In this document: positions 1 through 7,288 of the stretch, one piece after another | How the letters are laid out: every line of letters begins with the position of its first letter | Position numbering within the stretch: position 1 is the stretch's first letter | Source: JAKQIM01 sp964633225 | GTDB lineage: Bacteria > Chloroflexota > Anaerolineae > Anaerolineales > UBA4823 | Reading direction: 5' to 3' | Length of the DNA: 44,782 nt | NCBI GenBank assembly: GCA_964633225.1 | Contig: CAZWFQ010000028.1 | Location: forward strand, 1-44,782 | Program-made: the position numbers and the translations under genes | The notes under the pieces: generated by a model | The model's database searches: none | What the model was told of the DNA's origin: nothing | The model's input: only the letters and a program-made list of their open reading frames with translations

Positions 1-2
1 GA

Positions 3-65
3 GGGGTTCTGATCCCAGAAATCACCTTGTTCCATCCTCAAACCGGTGAGCTGGGTGTTGGCTAG
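3..65 (+). CDS. C-terminal end of an unidentified protein (partial)
   Basis: An open frame runs in from the left edge and stops at TAG 63-65. The last residues read IPEITLFHPQTGELGVG, which look coding, but about 20 residues are too few to name a family. The gene begins outside the window. The other two forward frames hit stops earlier, so this is the best frame if a + strand gene enters here. Confidence 0.4.
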   Translation, partial: GVLIPEITLFHPQTGELGVG

Positions 66-92
66 TGCATCGTTACCCATAAGGTTTTGTTG

Positions 93-98
93 TATACT
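93..98 (+). promoter_or_regulatory. -10 box for the small protein/nucleotidyltransferase pair
   Basis: TATACT ends 7 bases before the ATG at 106, so transcription would begin at or next to the start codon and give a leaderless mRNA. No Shine-Dalgarno lies upstream of that ATG, which fits. No clear -35 box is visible about 17 bases further upstream. Confidence 0.4.
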
Positions 99-105
99 AT
101 AGTAA

Positions 106-360
106 ATGGGCGTTTTATCTTCCGATACGCATCCCAAGATGGAAGCCTTGCAGATCCAGTTGTGGCGGCAAGCCAGTCCCACGCGCAAGATGCAGGCGCT
201 GGCCCAACTGAATGCATCTGCGCGCCTGCTGGCATTGACGGGTTTACGCTCGCAATATCCCCAAGCCAGCGCATCTGAGCTGCATTTCAAACTGGCGGCA
301 TTGCTGCTTGGGGATGAACTGGCGCGCAAAGTCTATGGAGAGCTGAGCCATGCAAAATGA
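106..360 (+). CDS. Small conserved protein paired with a nucleotidyltransferase
   Basis: 84 residues, soluble, mostly helical by composition, with no membrane segment and no recognised catalytic motif. It opens with a short segment containing HPKMEALQIQLWRQASP and continues as an Ala/Leu-rich helical protein. Its last 11 bases overlap the start of the nucleotidyltransferase at 350, so the two are probably translated together. From memory this kind of small protein often precedes such nucleotidyltransferases in Chloroflexi; that is recollection, not something shown by the sequence. It could be a partner or antitoxin-like subunit. Function unknown. Confidence 0.7.
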   Translation: MGVLSSDTHPKMEALQIQLWRQASPTRKMQALAQLNASARLLALTGLRSQYPQASASELHFKLAALLLGDELARKVYGELSHAK

Positions 361-928
361 ACCTGTGGAAGTCACCTTGAAAGTCACGCGCGTTTTCGAA
401 GAACTTTCCGTCCCCTATCTAATTGGCGGCTCGCTTGCCAGCACACTCTACGGCATGATCCGGGCGACCCAAGATTCGGATATCGTCGCAGAAATGCGGC
501 CCGAACATCTCCAGCCGTTTGTCTCGGCCTTGCAGGGCGAATTCTACGTGGATGATGAAATGATCGCCGAAGCCATTCAGCGCAATGCCAGTTTCAACAT
601 CATTCACCGCGAGACCATGTTCAAGGTAGATGTTTTCATCCCGCGCCCGCGCCCTTTCCTTCAATCCCAACTTGCCCGCGCCCAAAAGCAAACTTTCAAC
701 TTTGAAACGGAAGTCAGCGCCAAATTTGCCAGCCCCGAAGATACCATCCTCTCCAAACTCGAATGGTATCGCCTGGGCGGCGAGGTCTCAGAACGTCAAT
801 GGCGTGATATTCTCGGTGTGTTGAAAACGCGCGCCGGGGAACTTGACCTGGCCTATTTGAACCAGTGGGCCAGCGAGCTCAAAGTGGCAGACCTGCTTGA
901 ACGCGCCTTGAAGGAAGGTGCAAAATGA
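350..928 (+). CDS. Nucleotidyltransferase-fold protein (AbiEii/MNT-like)
   Basis: 192 residues. The N-terminal third carries the nucleotidyltransferase signature: a GGS loop (YLIGGSLAST, about residues 24-33) followed by an acidic pair in DSDIV (about residue 43-47) and a later acidic strand FKVDVFIP (about 88-95). This is the pattern of the polymerase-beta-like superfamily that includes kanamycin nucleotidyltransferases and AbiEii/MNT toxins. The C-terminal half is helical. It overlaps the small upstream protein by 11 bases and the downstream methyltransferase by 4 bases (ATGA), so the three form an operon. The substrate cannot be told from sequence; a toxin-antitoxin-like role is possible but unproven. 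Confidence 0.75.
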   Translation: MQNEPVEVTLKVTRVFEELSVPYLIGGSLASTLYGMIRATQDSDIVAEMRPEHLQPFVSALQGEFYVDDEMIAEAIQRNASFNIIHRETMFKVDVFIPRPRPFLQSQLARAQKQTFNFETEVSAKFASPEDTILSKLEWYRLGGEVSERQWRDILGVLKTRAGELDLAYLNQWASELKVADLLERALKEGAK

Positions 929-1271
929 AACACAAACTTCTTGACCAGGCCAGGCACGAGTACAGCTCCAAAGAACGCATCACCGCCCTCATCATCGAAG
1001 GGTTATTTTTCCTGGGCATTTTGCCTGGCGCGGTCATTTATTTCTCCCCCTTACTTGACCGCCTGTTGAAACTGCCATCCATAGCATTTGGGATGCTCAA
1101 TATCATCCTTGGGTGTGGTTTGATTGTGGCAGGCATCCTGTTTGCATGGTGGAGCATCTACGTTCAATTTACAATCGGCAGAGGCACCCCGGTTCCCCTC
1201 ATGGCTACCCAGCAGTTGATTATCCAAAAACCTTACGATTATTGTCGCAACCCCATGGCCTTAGGCACCAT
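925..1271 (+). CDS. Isoprenylcysteine methyltransferase-like membrane protein, 3' end lost in gap
   Basis: The visible 115 residues show two hydrophobic segments (about residues 22-43 and 56-77) and then GRGTPVPL...PYDYCRNPMALG, the SAM-binding pattern of the ICMT/phospholipid methyltransferase (PEMT-like) membrane family. The rest is lost in the 100-N gap. The family methylates carboxyl groups of prenyl-cysteines in eukaryotes, but bacterial members have diverse, mostly unknown lipophilic substrates. The start ATG overlaps the preceding stop (ATGA), indicating translational coupling. Confidence 0.7.
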
Positions 1272-1371
1272 NNNNNNNNNNNNNNNNNNNNNNNNNNNNN
1301 NNNNNNNNNNNNNNNNNNNNNNNNNNNNNNNNNNNNNNNNNNNNNNNNNNNNNNNNNNNNNNNNNNNNNNN
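1272..1371. other. Assembly gap (100 N)
   Basis: A run of exactly 100 N, the conventional placeholder for a gap of unknown length. The protein on the left (ICMT-like) and the one on the right are unrelated, so at least the end of one gene and the start of another are missing. The true gap is probably larger than 100 bases. Confidence 0.95.
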
Positions 1372-1373
1372 CG

Positions 1374-1637
1374 CTGACAGCCAACCAGCCAAAGGTGTTC
1401 CAATTCTCCGTGTGTGTGGTCGAGGAAGGTTCCTGGCCGATTGAGATCAGGGCTGTTTCATACTTGCCCAACAATAATGTGTGGGATGCTTTCGAAACTA
1501 TCACCCTGGAAAGCTCGATTACCTCCGGTAGGCTGATTCGCGGCCAAGACTATACTTATAGCCAGGAAGAAGCTACGCAACGGCCTACCCCACGCCCCAT
1601 CACTGTCTCGCCGGAATGTTCAGGCCAGCAAAAGTAG
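1374..1637 (+). CDS. C-terminal part of an unidentified protein
   Basis: The frame is open from the gap to TAG at 1635-1637. The roughly 87 residues include VFQFSVCVVEEGSWPIEIR and a Thr/Pro-rich end (TQRPTPRPITVSPE), reminiscent of an extracytoplasmic domain with a low-complexity tail as in many Chloroflexi surface proteins. The 5' part is lost in the gap. No family recognised. Confidence 0.5.
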   Translation: MTANQPKVFQFSVCVVEEGSWPIEIRAVSYLPNNNVWDAFETITLESSITSGRLIRGQDYTYSQEEATQRPTPRPITVSPECSGQQK

Positions 1638-1659
1638 TCTTTACACAAAAGGATGAGAG

Positions 1660-1839
1660 ATGATAGCCAAACAATCCAAGCTCTTGCCAGTCTCAATCTT
1701 CAAACTTTTTAGGCATTCTTGCTCTTCAGAGCAAGTGGATATAAAGCCCCAGTCCCCTCACCGTTCCTTCGAGACGCATGCGCCACGCTTAACTGGAATT
1801 CCACAAAACAGCTATCCGTTCGTACGAAATGTGGGATAA
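1660..1839 (+). CDS. Possible small ORF upstream of the restriction-modification pair
   Basis: 59 codons from ATG 1660 to TAA 1837-1839, preceded by AAGGATGAG at a usable distance for ribosome binding. The product (MIAKQSKLLPVSIFKLF...) is basic and has no recognisable domain; in particular I see no helix-turn-helix of the controller (C) protein type found in some R-M systems. Its 3' end overlaps the putative -10 element of the methyltransferase. It may be spurious. Confidence 0.2.
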   Translation: MIAKQSKLLPVSIFKLFRHSCSSEQVDIKPQSPHRSFETHAPRLTGIPQNSYPFVRNVG

Positions 1840-1862
1840 TCATGAAGGGGAAACGTTTCCCC
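1835..1862 (+). promoter_or_regulatory. Candidate -10 and palindromic operator of the R-M genes
   Basis: A -10-like GATAAT (1835-1840) is followed, at the expected transcription start, by the perfect 16-bp palindrome GGGGAAACGTTTCCCC (1847-1862). A second 10-bp palindrome TTCGTACGAA sits just upstream at 1820-1829. Symmetric sites at this position are typical of repressor operators. The -35 element is not clear. The binding protein is unknown; it could be the methyltransferase itself or an unlinked regulator. Confidence 0.45.
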
Positions 1863-1892
1863 CAATCAAGTCAGCAACCAGGAGCCAGAACC

Positions 1893-3377
1893 TTGTTATC
1901 AGCAGTGGAACAGAAGCGATTACAAGTCTCGCGAGGCACCGAAGCAGAAAAGAAGTCGCAGTTCGGCCAGTTCTTCACGCCTCAAAGAACCGCTGCGTTC
2001 ATGGTGAATCTCTTCCCAGATTCAACCGGGCGCTGCATCCTGCTAGATGCCGGCGCTGGGATTGGATCGCTTTCAGCGGCTTTTCTCGATCGATGGGAGT
2101 CTGGCGGTTTTCACTTCTCACAAGTAGACCTGGATGCTTTCGAAATCGATCGCACTTTGCACCCTCACTTAGAGCAAGTTCTTGAAAAATATCAGCTTCG
2201 CAAGGACTTTACTGCCACCATCAGGGGTGAAGATTTCATCCAAAGAGCCGTGGATTCGCTTTCCGGCTATATGTTTTCGGAACGACTGCCTCAATACACC
2301 CACGCAATCCTCAATCCACCCTACAAGAAAATCAACAGCGATTCAGCGTATCGCCTCGCCCTGCGCAAGGTTGGCATTGAAACGGTCAACTTGTATTCCG
2401 CCTTTTTAGCACTGGCCGTGGCGCTGACCGCCCCGGGCGGACAAATTGTAGCTATCGTCCCGCGCAGCTTCTGCAATGGGCCTTATTACCGCCCGTTTCG
2501 CGCTTTTCTGCTTGAATGTACAGCAATCCGGCACATTCACTTATTTGCTTCGCGCGACCAGGCCTTCAAGGATGATGAAGTACTGCAAGAGAACATCATC
2601 CTTCGGCTCGAGCGCAGCTGCCAACAACAGCCCGTGATCGTGTCAACCTCAACCGACGACACATTCTCCGATCTGGCTTCGCATGAACATCCGTTTGAGC
2701 AAATTGTACCCCCCAACGATCCCGAGCAAATCATCCACATTCCCACCTCCACCAGGGCCAATCTGCTTGAGCTTTCTACCGCGCTTCGCTTTACGCTTGA
2801 CCAGTTGGGGATCCAGGTATCGACCGGGCCGGTGGTTGATTTCCGACAAAAAGAACATCTGCGTAAAATGCCAGGCCCAGGTACCGTGCCCTTGCTTTAT
2901 CCTTGTCACTTCAGCGGCAGTAGGATTTCCTGGCCGGTGGAGAGCGCCAAAAAACCGAACGCCATCTTACGGAATGCCGTTACAGAAAAATGGTTGTATC
3001 CAAATGGATTCTATTGTGTGGTTCGGCGCTTCTCATCCAAGGAAGAAAAACGCCGCATTGTCGCCAGTCTGGTAGACCCGGGCCTGTTTGGCGAGGCGCC
3101 TGTGATCGGCTTCGAGAATCACATCAACCTGTTCCACCAGGATAAACGCAGCCTGCCAAAAGCCCTGGCTTACGGCCTGGCGGTGTACTTGAATTCAACC
3201 GTCGTTGACGAATATTTTCGCCGCTTCAGTGGCCACACCCAGGTAAATGCCGCCGACCTGAAGCTCATCAAATACCCCAGCCTCTTAATGCTGACCGAAC
3301 TCGGGGAATGGGCTTTGCAGCAGGATCGACTTACACAGGCATCCATCGATCATATGGTAGGAGCGCTGGGAACATGA
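1893..3377 (+). CDS. Type II DNA adenine-N6 methyltransferase (PstI/BsuBI-type R-M system)
   Basis: Methylates adenine in the host's own restriction sites. From the start chosen here the protein has 494 residues. The SAM-binding motif I is LLDAGAGIGSL (about residue 50), and the catalytic motif IV is NPPY (about residue 140), the form used by N6-adenine methyltransferases. The C-terminal half should hold target recognition. The start is taken as TTG 1893, because AGGAG lies 8 bases upstream and the conserved segment EQKRLQVSRGTEAEKK begins just after. The open frame extends back to 1719, and ATG 1842 is an alternative, but it would put the palindrome inside the coding sequence and has no ribosome site. 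The stop overlaps the endonuclease ATG by 4 bases. The region looks less GC-rich than the mur genes, consistent with horizontal transfer. Confidence 0.88.
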   Translation: MLSAVEQKRLQVSRGTEAEKKSQFGQFFTPQRTAAFMVNLFPDSTGRCILLDAGAGIGSLSAAFLDRWESGGFHFSQVDLDAFEIDRTLHPHLEQVLEKYQLRKDFTATIRGEDFIQRAVDSLSGYMFSERLPQYTHAILNPPYKKINSDSAYRLALRKVGIETVNLYSAFLALAVALTAPGGQIVAIVPRSFCNGPYYRPFRAFLLECTAIRHIHLFASRDQAFKDDEVLQENIILRLERSCQQQPVIVSTSTDDTFSDLASHEHPFEQIVPPNDPEQIIHIPTSTRANLLELSTALRFTLDQLGIQVSTGPVVDFRQKEHLRKMPGPGTVPLLYPCHFSGSRISWPVESAKKPNAILRNAVTEKWLYPNGFYCVVRRFSSKEEKRRIVASLVDPGLFGEAPVIGFENHINLFHQDKRSLPKALAYGLAVYLNSTVVDEYFRRFSGHTQVNAADLKLIKYPSLLMLTELGEWALQQDRLTQASIDHMVGALGT

Positions 3378-4327
3378 AACGAGAGAACGATTACCTCGAA
3401 GCCGCTCGTCAGATCATCATTTCCTTGGGCCTGCCACGCGCTCAACACAATGAGCGATCCGCCCTATGTTTATTAGCCTTATTGAATCTTACACCAGGCA
3501 AAGATTGGGCGGATGCCGAGGCCCCACTGATCGGCATTACGCCCATCATGGATTGGGCTCGAGAGCATTACGGCAGAGATTATGCCCCAAACACCCGTGA
3601 AACTTTTCGCCGCCAAACAATGCACCAGTTTTGTGATGCAGGTATCGCTGTCTACAATCCAGATAAGCCTGACCGCCCGGTTAATAGCCCAAAGACTGTC
3701 TACCATATCGAACCGACTATGTTAGCACTGCTGCGCACCTTTGGCACGCCTGAATGGCACACCGCGCTGGCCACATACCTGGCCAAGCGCGAAACACTGA
3801 TTGCCAGGTATGCCAGAGAACGCGAGCAAAATCGTATTCCGGTTGAGATTGCACCAGGGAAGAAAATCACACTCAGCCCAGGTAAACACAGCCAACTCAT
3901 CCGAGCCATCATCGAGGAGTTTGCCCCACGTTTTGCTCCCGGGAGCATGTTGGTCTACGCAGGGGATACTGGCAATAAGTGGGGATATTTCGATGCCGTT
4001 TTGTTATCCAGGCTAGGTATTACCGTAGACGTGCATGGAAAGATGCCCGACGTGGTGCTGTATTATACTGCCAGGAATTGGCTCTTGCTGGTTGAGTCAG
4101 TTACCAGTCATGGCCCAGTTGATCCCAAACGTCATGCCGAACTGACCCATTTATTTGCAGGAGCCAATGCCGGCTTGGTATATGTGACCGCTTTCCCAGA
4201 CCGTACCATCATGAGTCGCCACCTCTCCGAAATCGCGTGGGAGACCGAAGTATGGGTGGCCGATACACCATCTCACCTGATCCATTTCAACGGCGAACGT
4301 TTTCTTGGACCATACCAAACCCCATAA
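3374..4327 (+). CDS. Type II restriction endonuclease, BsuBI/PstI family
   Basis: 317 residues. The N-terminal 150 or so residues are helical (winged-helix-like in the family). The C-terminal half matches the BsuBI/PstI endonuclease domain: YAGDTGNKWGYFD, then PDVVLYY, NWLLLVESVTSHGP, YVTAFPD, and the ending IHFNGERFLGP. PstI and BsuBI cut CTGCAG; whether this enzyme shares that site is an inference from family only. ATG 3374 overlaps the methyltransferase stop (ATGA), so modification is translated before restriction. The methyltransferase-then-nuclease order with tight coupling is typical of a self-contained R-M unit. No controller gene is visible. Confidence 0.9.
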   Translation: MKRENDYLEAARQIIISLGLPRAQHNERSALCLLALLNLTPGKDWADAEAPLIGITPIMDWAREHYGRDYAPNTRETFRRQTMHQFCDAGIAVYNPDKPDRPVNSPKTVYHIEPTMLALLRTFGTPEWHTALATYLAKRETLIARYAREREQNRIPVEIAPGKKITLSPGKHSQLIRAIIEEFAPRFAPGSMLVYAGDTGNKWGYFDAVLLSRLGITVDVHGKMPDVVLYYTARNWLLLVESVTSHGPVDPKRHAELTHLFAGANAGLVYVTAFPDRTIMSRHLSEIAWETEVWVADTPSHLIHFNGERFLGPYQTP

Positions 4328-4519
4328 CAAAGCCTGGTGATGAATGGCTACCCAGCCTGCTAGAATTTTTCGTCATTGACAAACAGAATTTTTGTTCTAC
4401 AATAAGCATATGCATCCCACCCCCTGCCTCGTCTTCCTCCCGCTTCATTTCGCCTCCCCCTCCCCCCAGTCGTTCCTCGTTGTTTGAGTCGTTCCTCTTT
4501 TTCCCCCCTTTTAAACGCA
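4328..4519. other. Convergent intergenic region with polypyrimidine tract
   Basis: Lies between the end of the endonuclease (+) and the end of nrdJ (-). From about 4410 to 4515 the + strand is almost all C and T, with only scattered purines. I see no ORF with coding character and no RNA motif. The tract could be a purine-rich 3' tail of the nrdJ message or a polypurine mirror region. Confidence 0.5.
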
Positions 4520-4549
4520 AAGCGGGCCAGGATCGCTCCCGGCCCACTT
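4520..4549 (-). terminator. Terminator of nrdJ
   Basis: On the - strand AAGTGGGCC pairs with GGCCCGCTT across a 12-base loop; one pair is a G-U wobble that works only on the - strand. It is followed by TTTGCGTTTA. It lies 24 bases past the nrdJ stop. Confidence 0.7.
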
Positions 4550-4572
4550 CAATATAGATCACTTATGATAGG

Positions 4573-7149
4573 TCAGCACTCGCTGTACCCGCAGGCATAG
4601 CACTTGCGGCAGCCTTCCTCGTTCACCACCGCCGCCTGCCCGCACTCTGGGCACAGGTCGCCGATCTTTTGCACCGGCTGCAGCGCCGGGGGCTCTTCGG
4701 CCTGGAAGGAGATGGCGCTTTCTTTGACCTGGCCTGGAACCAGGCCTTGGCCGCTGCCGTTCCCATTCCCATTCCCCTTGCCGCCGTGAGCGCTCGCCTG
4801 CAAGGGTGCCGCCGGGGCCGGCATGCCCTGCGCCGGGCTGCCGCCCACGCCAGGTTCGGCTGGTTCGGGCTCGGTATCCAGCACGTAATCCGCCAGGGCC
4901 TGGGCCACCCCATCCGGCAGCGAGCGCACCCGGTTGGGCCCAAAGCCCAGCGAGCGCCCCCCGCCGATGCCCGAAAGCTGGCGCATCACCTCTTTCAGCC
5001 GCTCGCGCGGCGAGATCGGCGAGCCCAGCCGCAGCAGGTACGAGATCAAGCGCCCGATGGCCTCAGAAACCGCCGCCGTCTCAGAGCCCGCCTTAGACGT
5101 GCTCAAGAAGACCTCGAAGGGCTGGTTGCCCCCGTTCTCGTTCACCGTCACAAAGGCCTTGCCCACCGGCGTGCTGATGCTGTAGGTATAGCCTCGCAGG
5201 CGGCGCGGGCGCGGCTTCTTGCTATCGTGCCAGATGGCCAACTGTTCCGTCTTGATCGGGGCCGCCTCAGCCGCCGCGGGCTGCCCGGCAGTCTCTTTCT
5301 GGCGGGCGGTGGCCTTCGTCTCCAGCACCACCTTCTGCCGCGAGCCGGTCACGTACACCGTGATGCCCTTGCAGCCCAGCTTCCAGGCCAGTTGGTAGGC
5401 CGCCGCCACCTCGGGCTCGGTAGCCCCCGCCGGGAAGTTGACCGTTTTGCTCAGGCTGTTATCCACAAAGGCCTGCATGGCGGCCTGCATGCGCACGTGC
5501 TCTTCCGCNNNNNNNNNNNNNNNNNNNNNNNNNNNNNNNNNNNNNNNNNNNNNNNNNNNNNNNNNNNNNNNNNNNNNNNNNNNNNNNNNNNNNNNNNNNN
5601 NNNNNNNNGTGGGGGCAATGGTGGTCTGGGCCGCGTTGCGGATGCCGTGCTTGCGGATGCCATCCACCACCTTGTGCCAATCCACCGCCGGGCGGCCCCA
5701 ATCGTGCTGGTAGGCCGCCAGGGGCTTGGGGGGCTTCCAGCCCAGGCGCGGGCGGGCGTTCTCGTCCTTGGGGGCCGGGTCGTAAATGCTGCCCTGGTAA
5801 GCCGGGAAGGGCCCGCGCACCTTAGCCAGCTCAATGCTGGTCAGCATGGCGTGGTAGCGCACAAACTCCATCAATTGAGAGGCGAACTCCTGCCCTTCTT
5901 CAGAGCCGTAGCGCACGCCGCAGTGGTACATCAGGTCACCCAGGCCCATCAGCCCCAGGCCGATGCGCCGGGCGTTGTGGGCCGCCAGCTTGAGCTGCGG
6001 CACTGCCGGCACATAGGCGTTGGCATCCACCACGTCGTCCAAGAAGTAAGCCGCCAGCGTCACTGAGCGGCGCAGCTTCTCCCAATCCACGCTCCCGCCG
6101 GGGCCCAGGTGCTCGGCCAGGTTCACCGACCCTAGGCAGCAGTTCTCGTATGGCCCGAGCCACTGCTCGCCACACGGGTTTGTAGATTCCAGCGGGTACA
6201 GGTGCGGCACCGGGTTCTGGCGGTTGGCGGCATCCAAAAAGAGCATACCCGGCTCGCCGTTGTGATGCGCCTGCTCGACGATCTTGTTGAACAGCTCGCG
6301 CGCCTTGACGGTCTTATGCGTCCGGATGGGGATGCCGGCCTTGGCCGCATCTTCCAGGGTGCCGTGGAAGCCGTGGTAGCCGGGGTGGGTCACATCCGGG
6401 AAGCGCAGCTCCCAATCGCCGTCCTTCTCCACCGCTTCCATGAAAGCATCGGTAATGCCCACCGAAATATTGAAGTTGGTGATCGAGTTTTCGTCCGTCT
6501 TGCAGGTGATGAACTCCTCGATATCCGGGTGATCCACGCGCAGCACGGCCATATTGGCCCCACGCCGCGAACCCCCCTGGGCGATCTCGCCAAAGGCCTT
6601 ATCATACACGCGCAAGAAGCCCACCGGCCCGGTGGCCTGCCCGGCCGAGGACTTGACCAGGGTGTTCTTGGGGCGCAGGCGCGAGAACGCAAAGCCATTG
6701 CCTCCGCCCGTCTGCTGGATCAGGGCGGCGTCGCGCAGGCTCTGGAAGATGCCCGCATGGTGGCGGCCCATATCGTCTGAAATGGGCAGCACAAAGCAGG
6801 CCGCCAGTTGGCCCAGCGGCGTGCCCGCACCGGTGAAGGTGGGCGAATTGGGGAAGAACTCTTTGCTGGTCAACAGGGCGAAGTATTGGCTAGCGCGTTC
6901 CAGCACCTCCCCGCCCCACTTGCTTTCAACCGCCGCCACGTGATACGCCACGCGCCAAAACATCCCTTCCACCGTCTCAGCAGGCTGGCCGTCGGGGCCG
7001 CGCCGCACGTAACGGCGAGTAAGCACCTGGCGGGCATTCTCCGTCAGGTGGATCTCAGGCAGTTCAGCCGGCAGCGGCGGCGTAGGCAGCAAACCGCTTT
7101 GCTCGGCTGGGGGGATGGTTTGGGTTTCAGCAGTGGCTGATTTCAACAT
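4573..7149 (-). CDS. nrdJ: Vitamin B12-dependent (class II) ribonucleotide reductase, interrupted by gap
   Basis: Reduces ribonucleotides to deoxyribonucleotides using adenosylcobalamin as radical source, independent of oxygen. The start ATG 7149 (MLKSATAETQ) has GGAGG 6 bases upstream; the open frame extends further but without a ribosome site. Visible motifs in order: the redox Cys in LAACFVLP (about 117), GGGNGFAFSR, the active-site NPCGE (about 325) and its partner Cys in CCLGSVNL (about 336), then NAAQTTIAP just before the gap, AEEHVRMQAAMQAF after it, a TSCPD domain (RPRRLRGYTYSIS onward), a low-complexity Gly/Asn linker, and a C-terminal CPECG...CRKCYACGY zinc-ribbon or redox-Cys tail. 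The 100-N gap hides the TGT motif expected after TIAP. Downstream of nrdR on the same strand. Confidence 0.95.
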   Translation of the reverse strand: MLKSATAETQTIPPAEQSGLLPTPPLPAELPEIHLTENARQVLTRRYVRRGPDGQPAETVEGMFWRVAYHVAAVESKWGGEVLERASQYFALLTSKEFFPNSPTFTGAGTPLGQLAACFVLPISDDMGRHHAGIFQSLRDAALIQQTGGGNGFAFSRLRPKNTLVKSSAGQATGPVGFLRVYDKAFGEIAQGGSRRGANMAVLRVDHPDIEEFITCKTDENSITNFNISVGITDAFMEAVEKDGDWELRFPDVTHPGYHGFHGTLEDAAKAGIPIRTHKTVKARELFNKIVEQAHHNGEPGMLFLDAANRQNPVPHLYPLESTNPCGEQWLGPYENCCLGSVNLAEHLGPGGSVDWEKLRRSVTLAAYFLDDVVDANAYVPAVPQLKLAAHNARRIGLGLMGLGDLMYHCGVRYGSEEGQEFASQLMEFVRYHAMLTSIELAKVRGPFPAYQGSIYDPAPKDENARPRLGWKPPKPLAAYQHDWGRPAVDWHKVVDGIRKHGIRNAAQTTIAPXXXXXXXXXXXXXXXXXXXXXXXXXXXXXXXXXXAEEHVRMQAAMQAFVDNSLSKTVNFPAGATEPEVAAAYQLAWKLGCKGITVYVTGSRQKVVLETKATARQKETAGQPAAAEAAPIKTEQLAIWHDSKKPRPRRLRGYTYSISTPVGKAFVTVNENGGNQPFEVFLSTSKAGSETAAVSEAIGRLISYLLRLGSPISPRERLKEVMRQLSGIGGGRSLGFGPNRVRSLPDGVAQALADYVLDTEPEPAEPGVGGSPAQGMPAPAAPLQASAHGGKGNGNGNGSGQGLVPGQVKESAISFQAEEPPALQPVQKIGDLCPECGQAAVVNEEGCRKCYACGYSEC
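5509..5608. other. Assembly gap (100 N) inside nrdJ
   Basis: Exactly 100 N, a placeholder length. In relatives the distance between the TIAP motif and the HVRMQA motif is about 100 residues, not the 34 implied here, so roughly 200 additional bases are probably missing. Both halves lie in the same frame as drawn. Confidence 0.95.
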
Positions 7150-7249
7150 GACGTACCTCCAAGGAGTGAATTTTGGGACAGCGAAGCATGATGGCGAAAC
7201 AGGGATCAGACATAGCGAAATAGTGACGAGGCAAGAGCACGGCACGGGC

Positions 7250-7286
7250 AAAAAATGCCCCGGCCGCGGCCCCCACCCCTGGGGGC
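7250..7286 (-). terminator. Terminator or attenuator between nrdR and nrdJ
   Basis: Immediately after the nrdR stop the - strand has GCCCCC (7281-7286), a GC-rich interior with its own palindrome GGCCGCGG, then GGGGC (7257-7261) followed by six T. The same GGGC can instead pair with GCCC located just beyond the T run, which would bury it. This allows partial termination before nrdJ. Confidence 0.5.
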
Positions 7287-7288
7287 GG

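Noticed and set aside
1719..1892. N-terminal extension of the methyltransferase
   Set aside because: It contains the -10 box and the 16-bp palindrome, has no ribosome site and no conserved wording; TTG 1893 with AGGAG fits better.
4669..6066. Long + strand ORF opposite nrdJ
   Set aside because: It is the shadow of a GC-rich gene: His/Arg/Gly-rich product with no domain, while the opposite strand is a clear ribonucleotide reductase.
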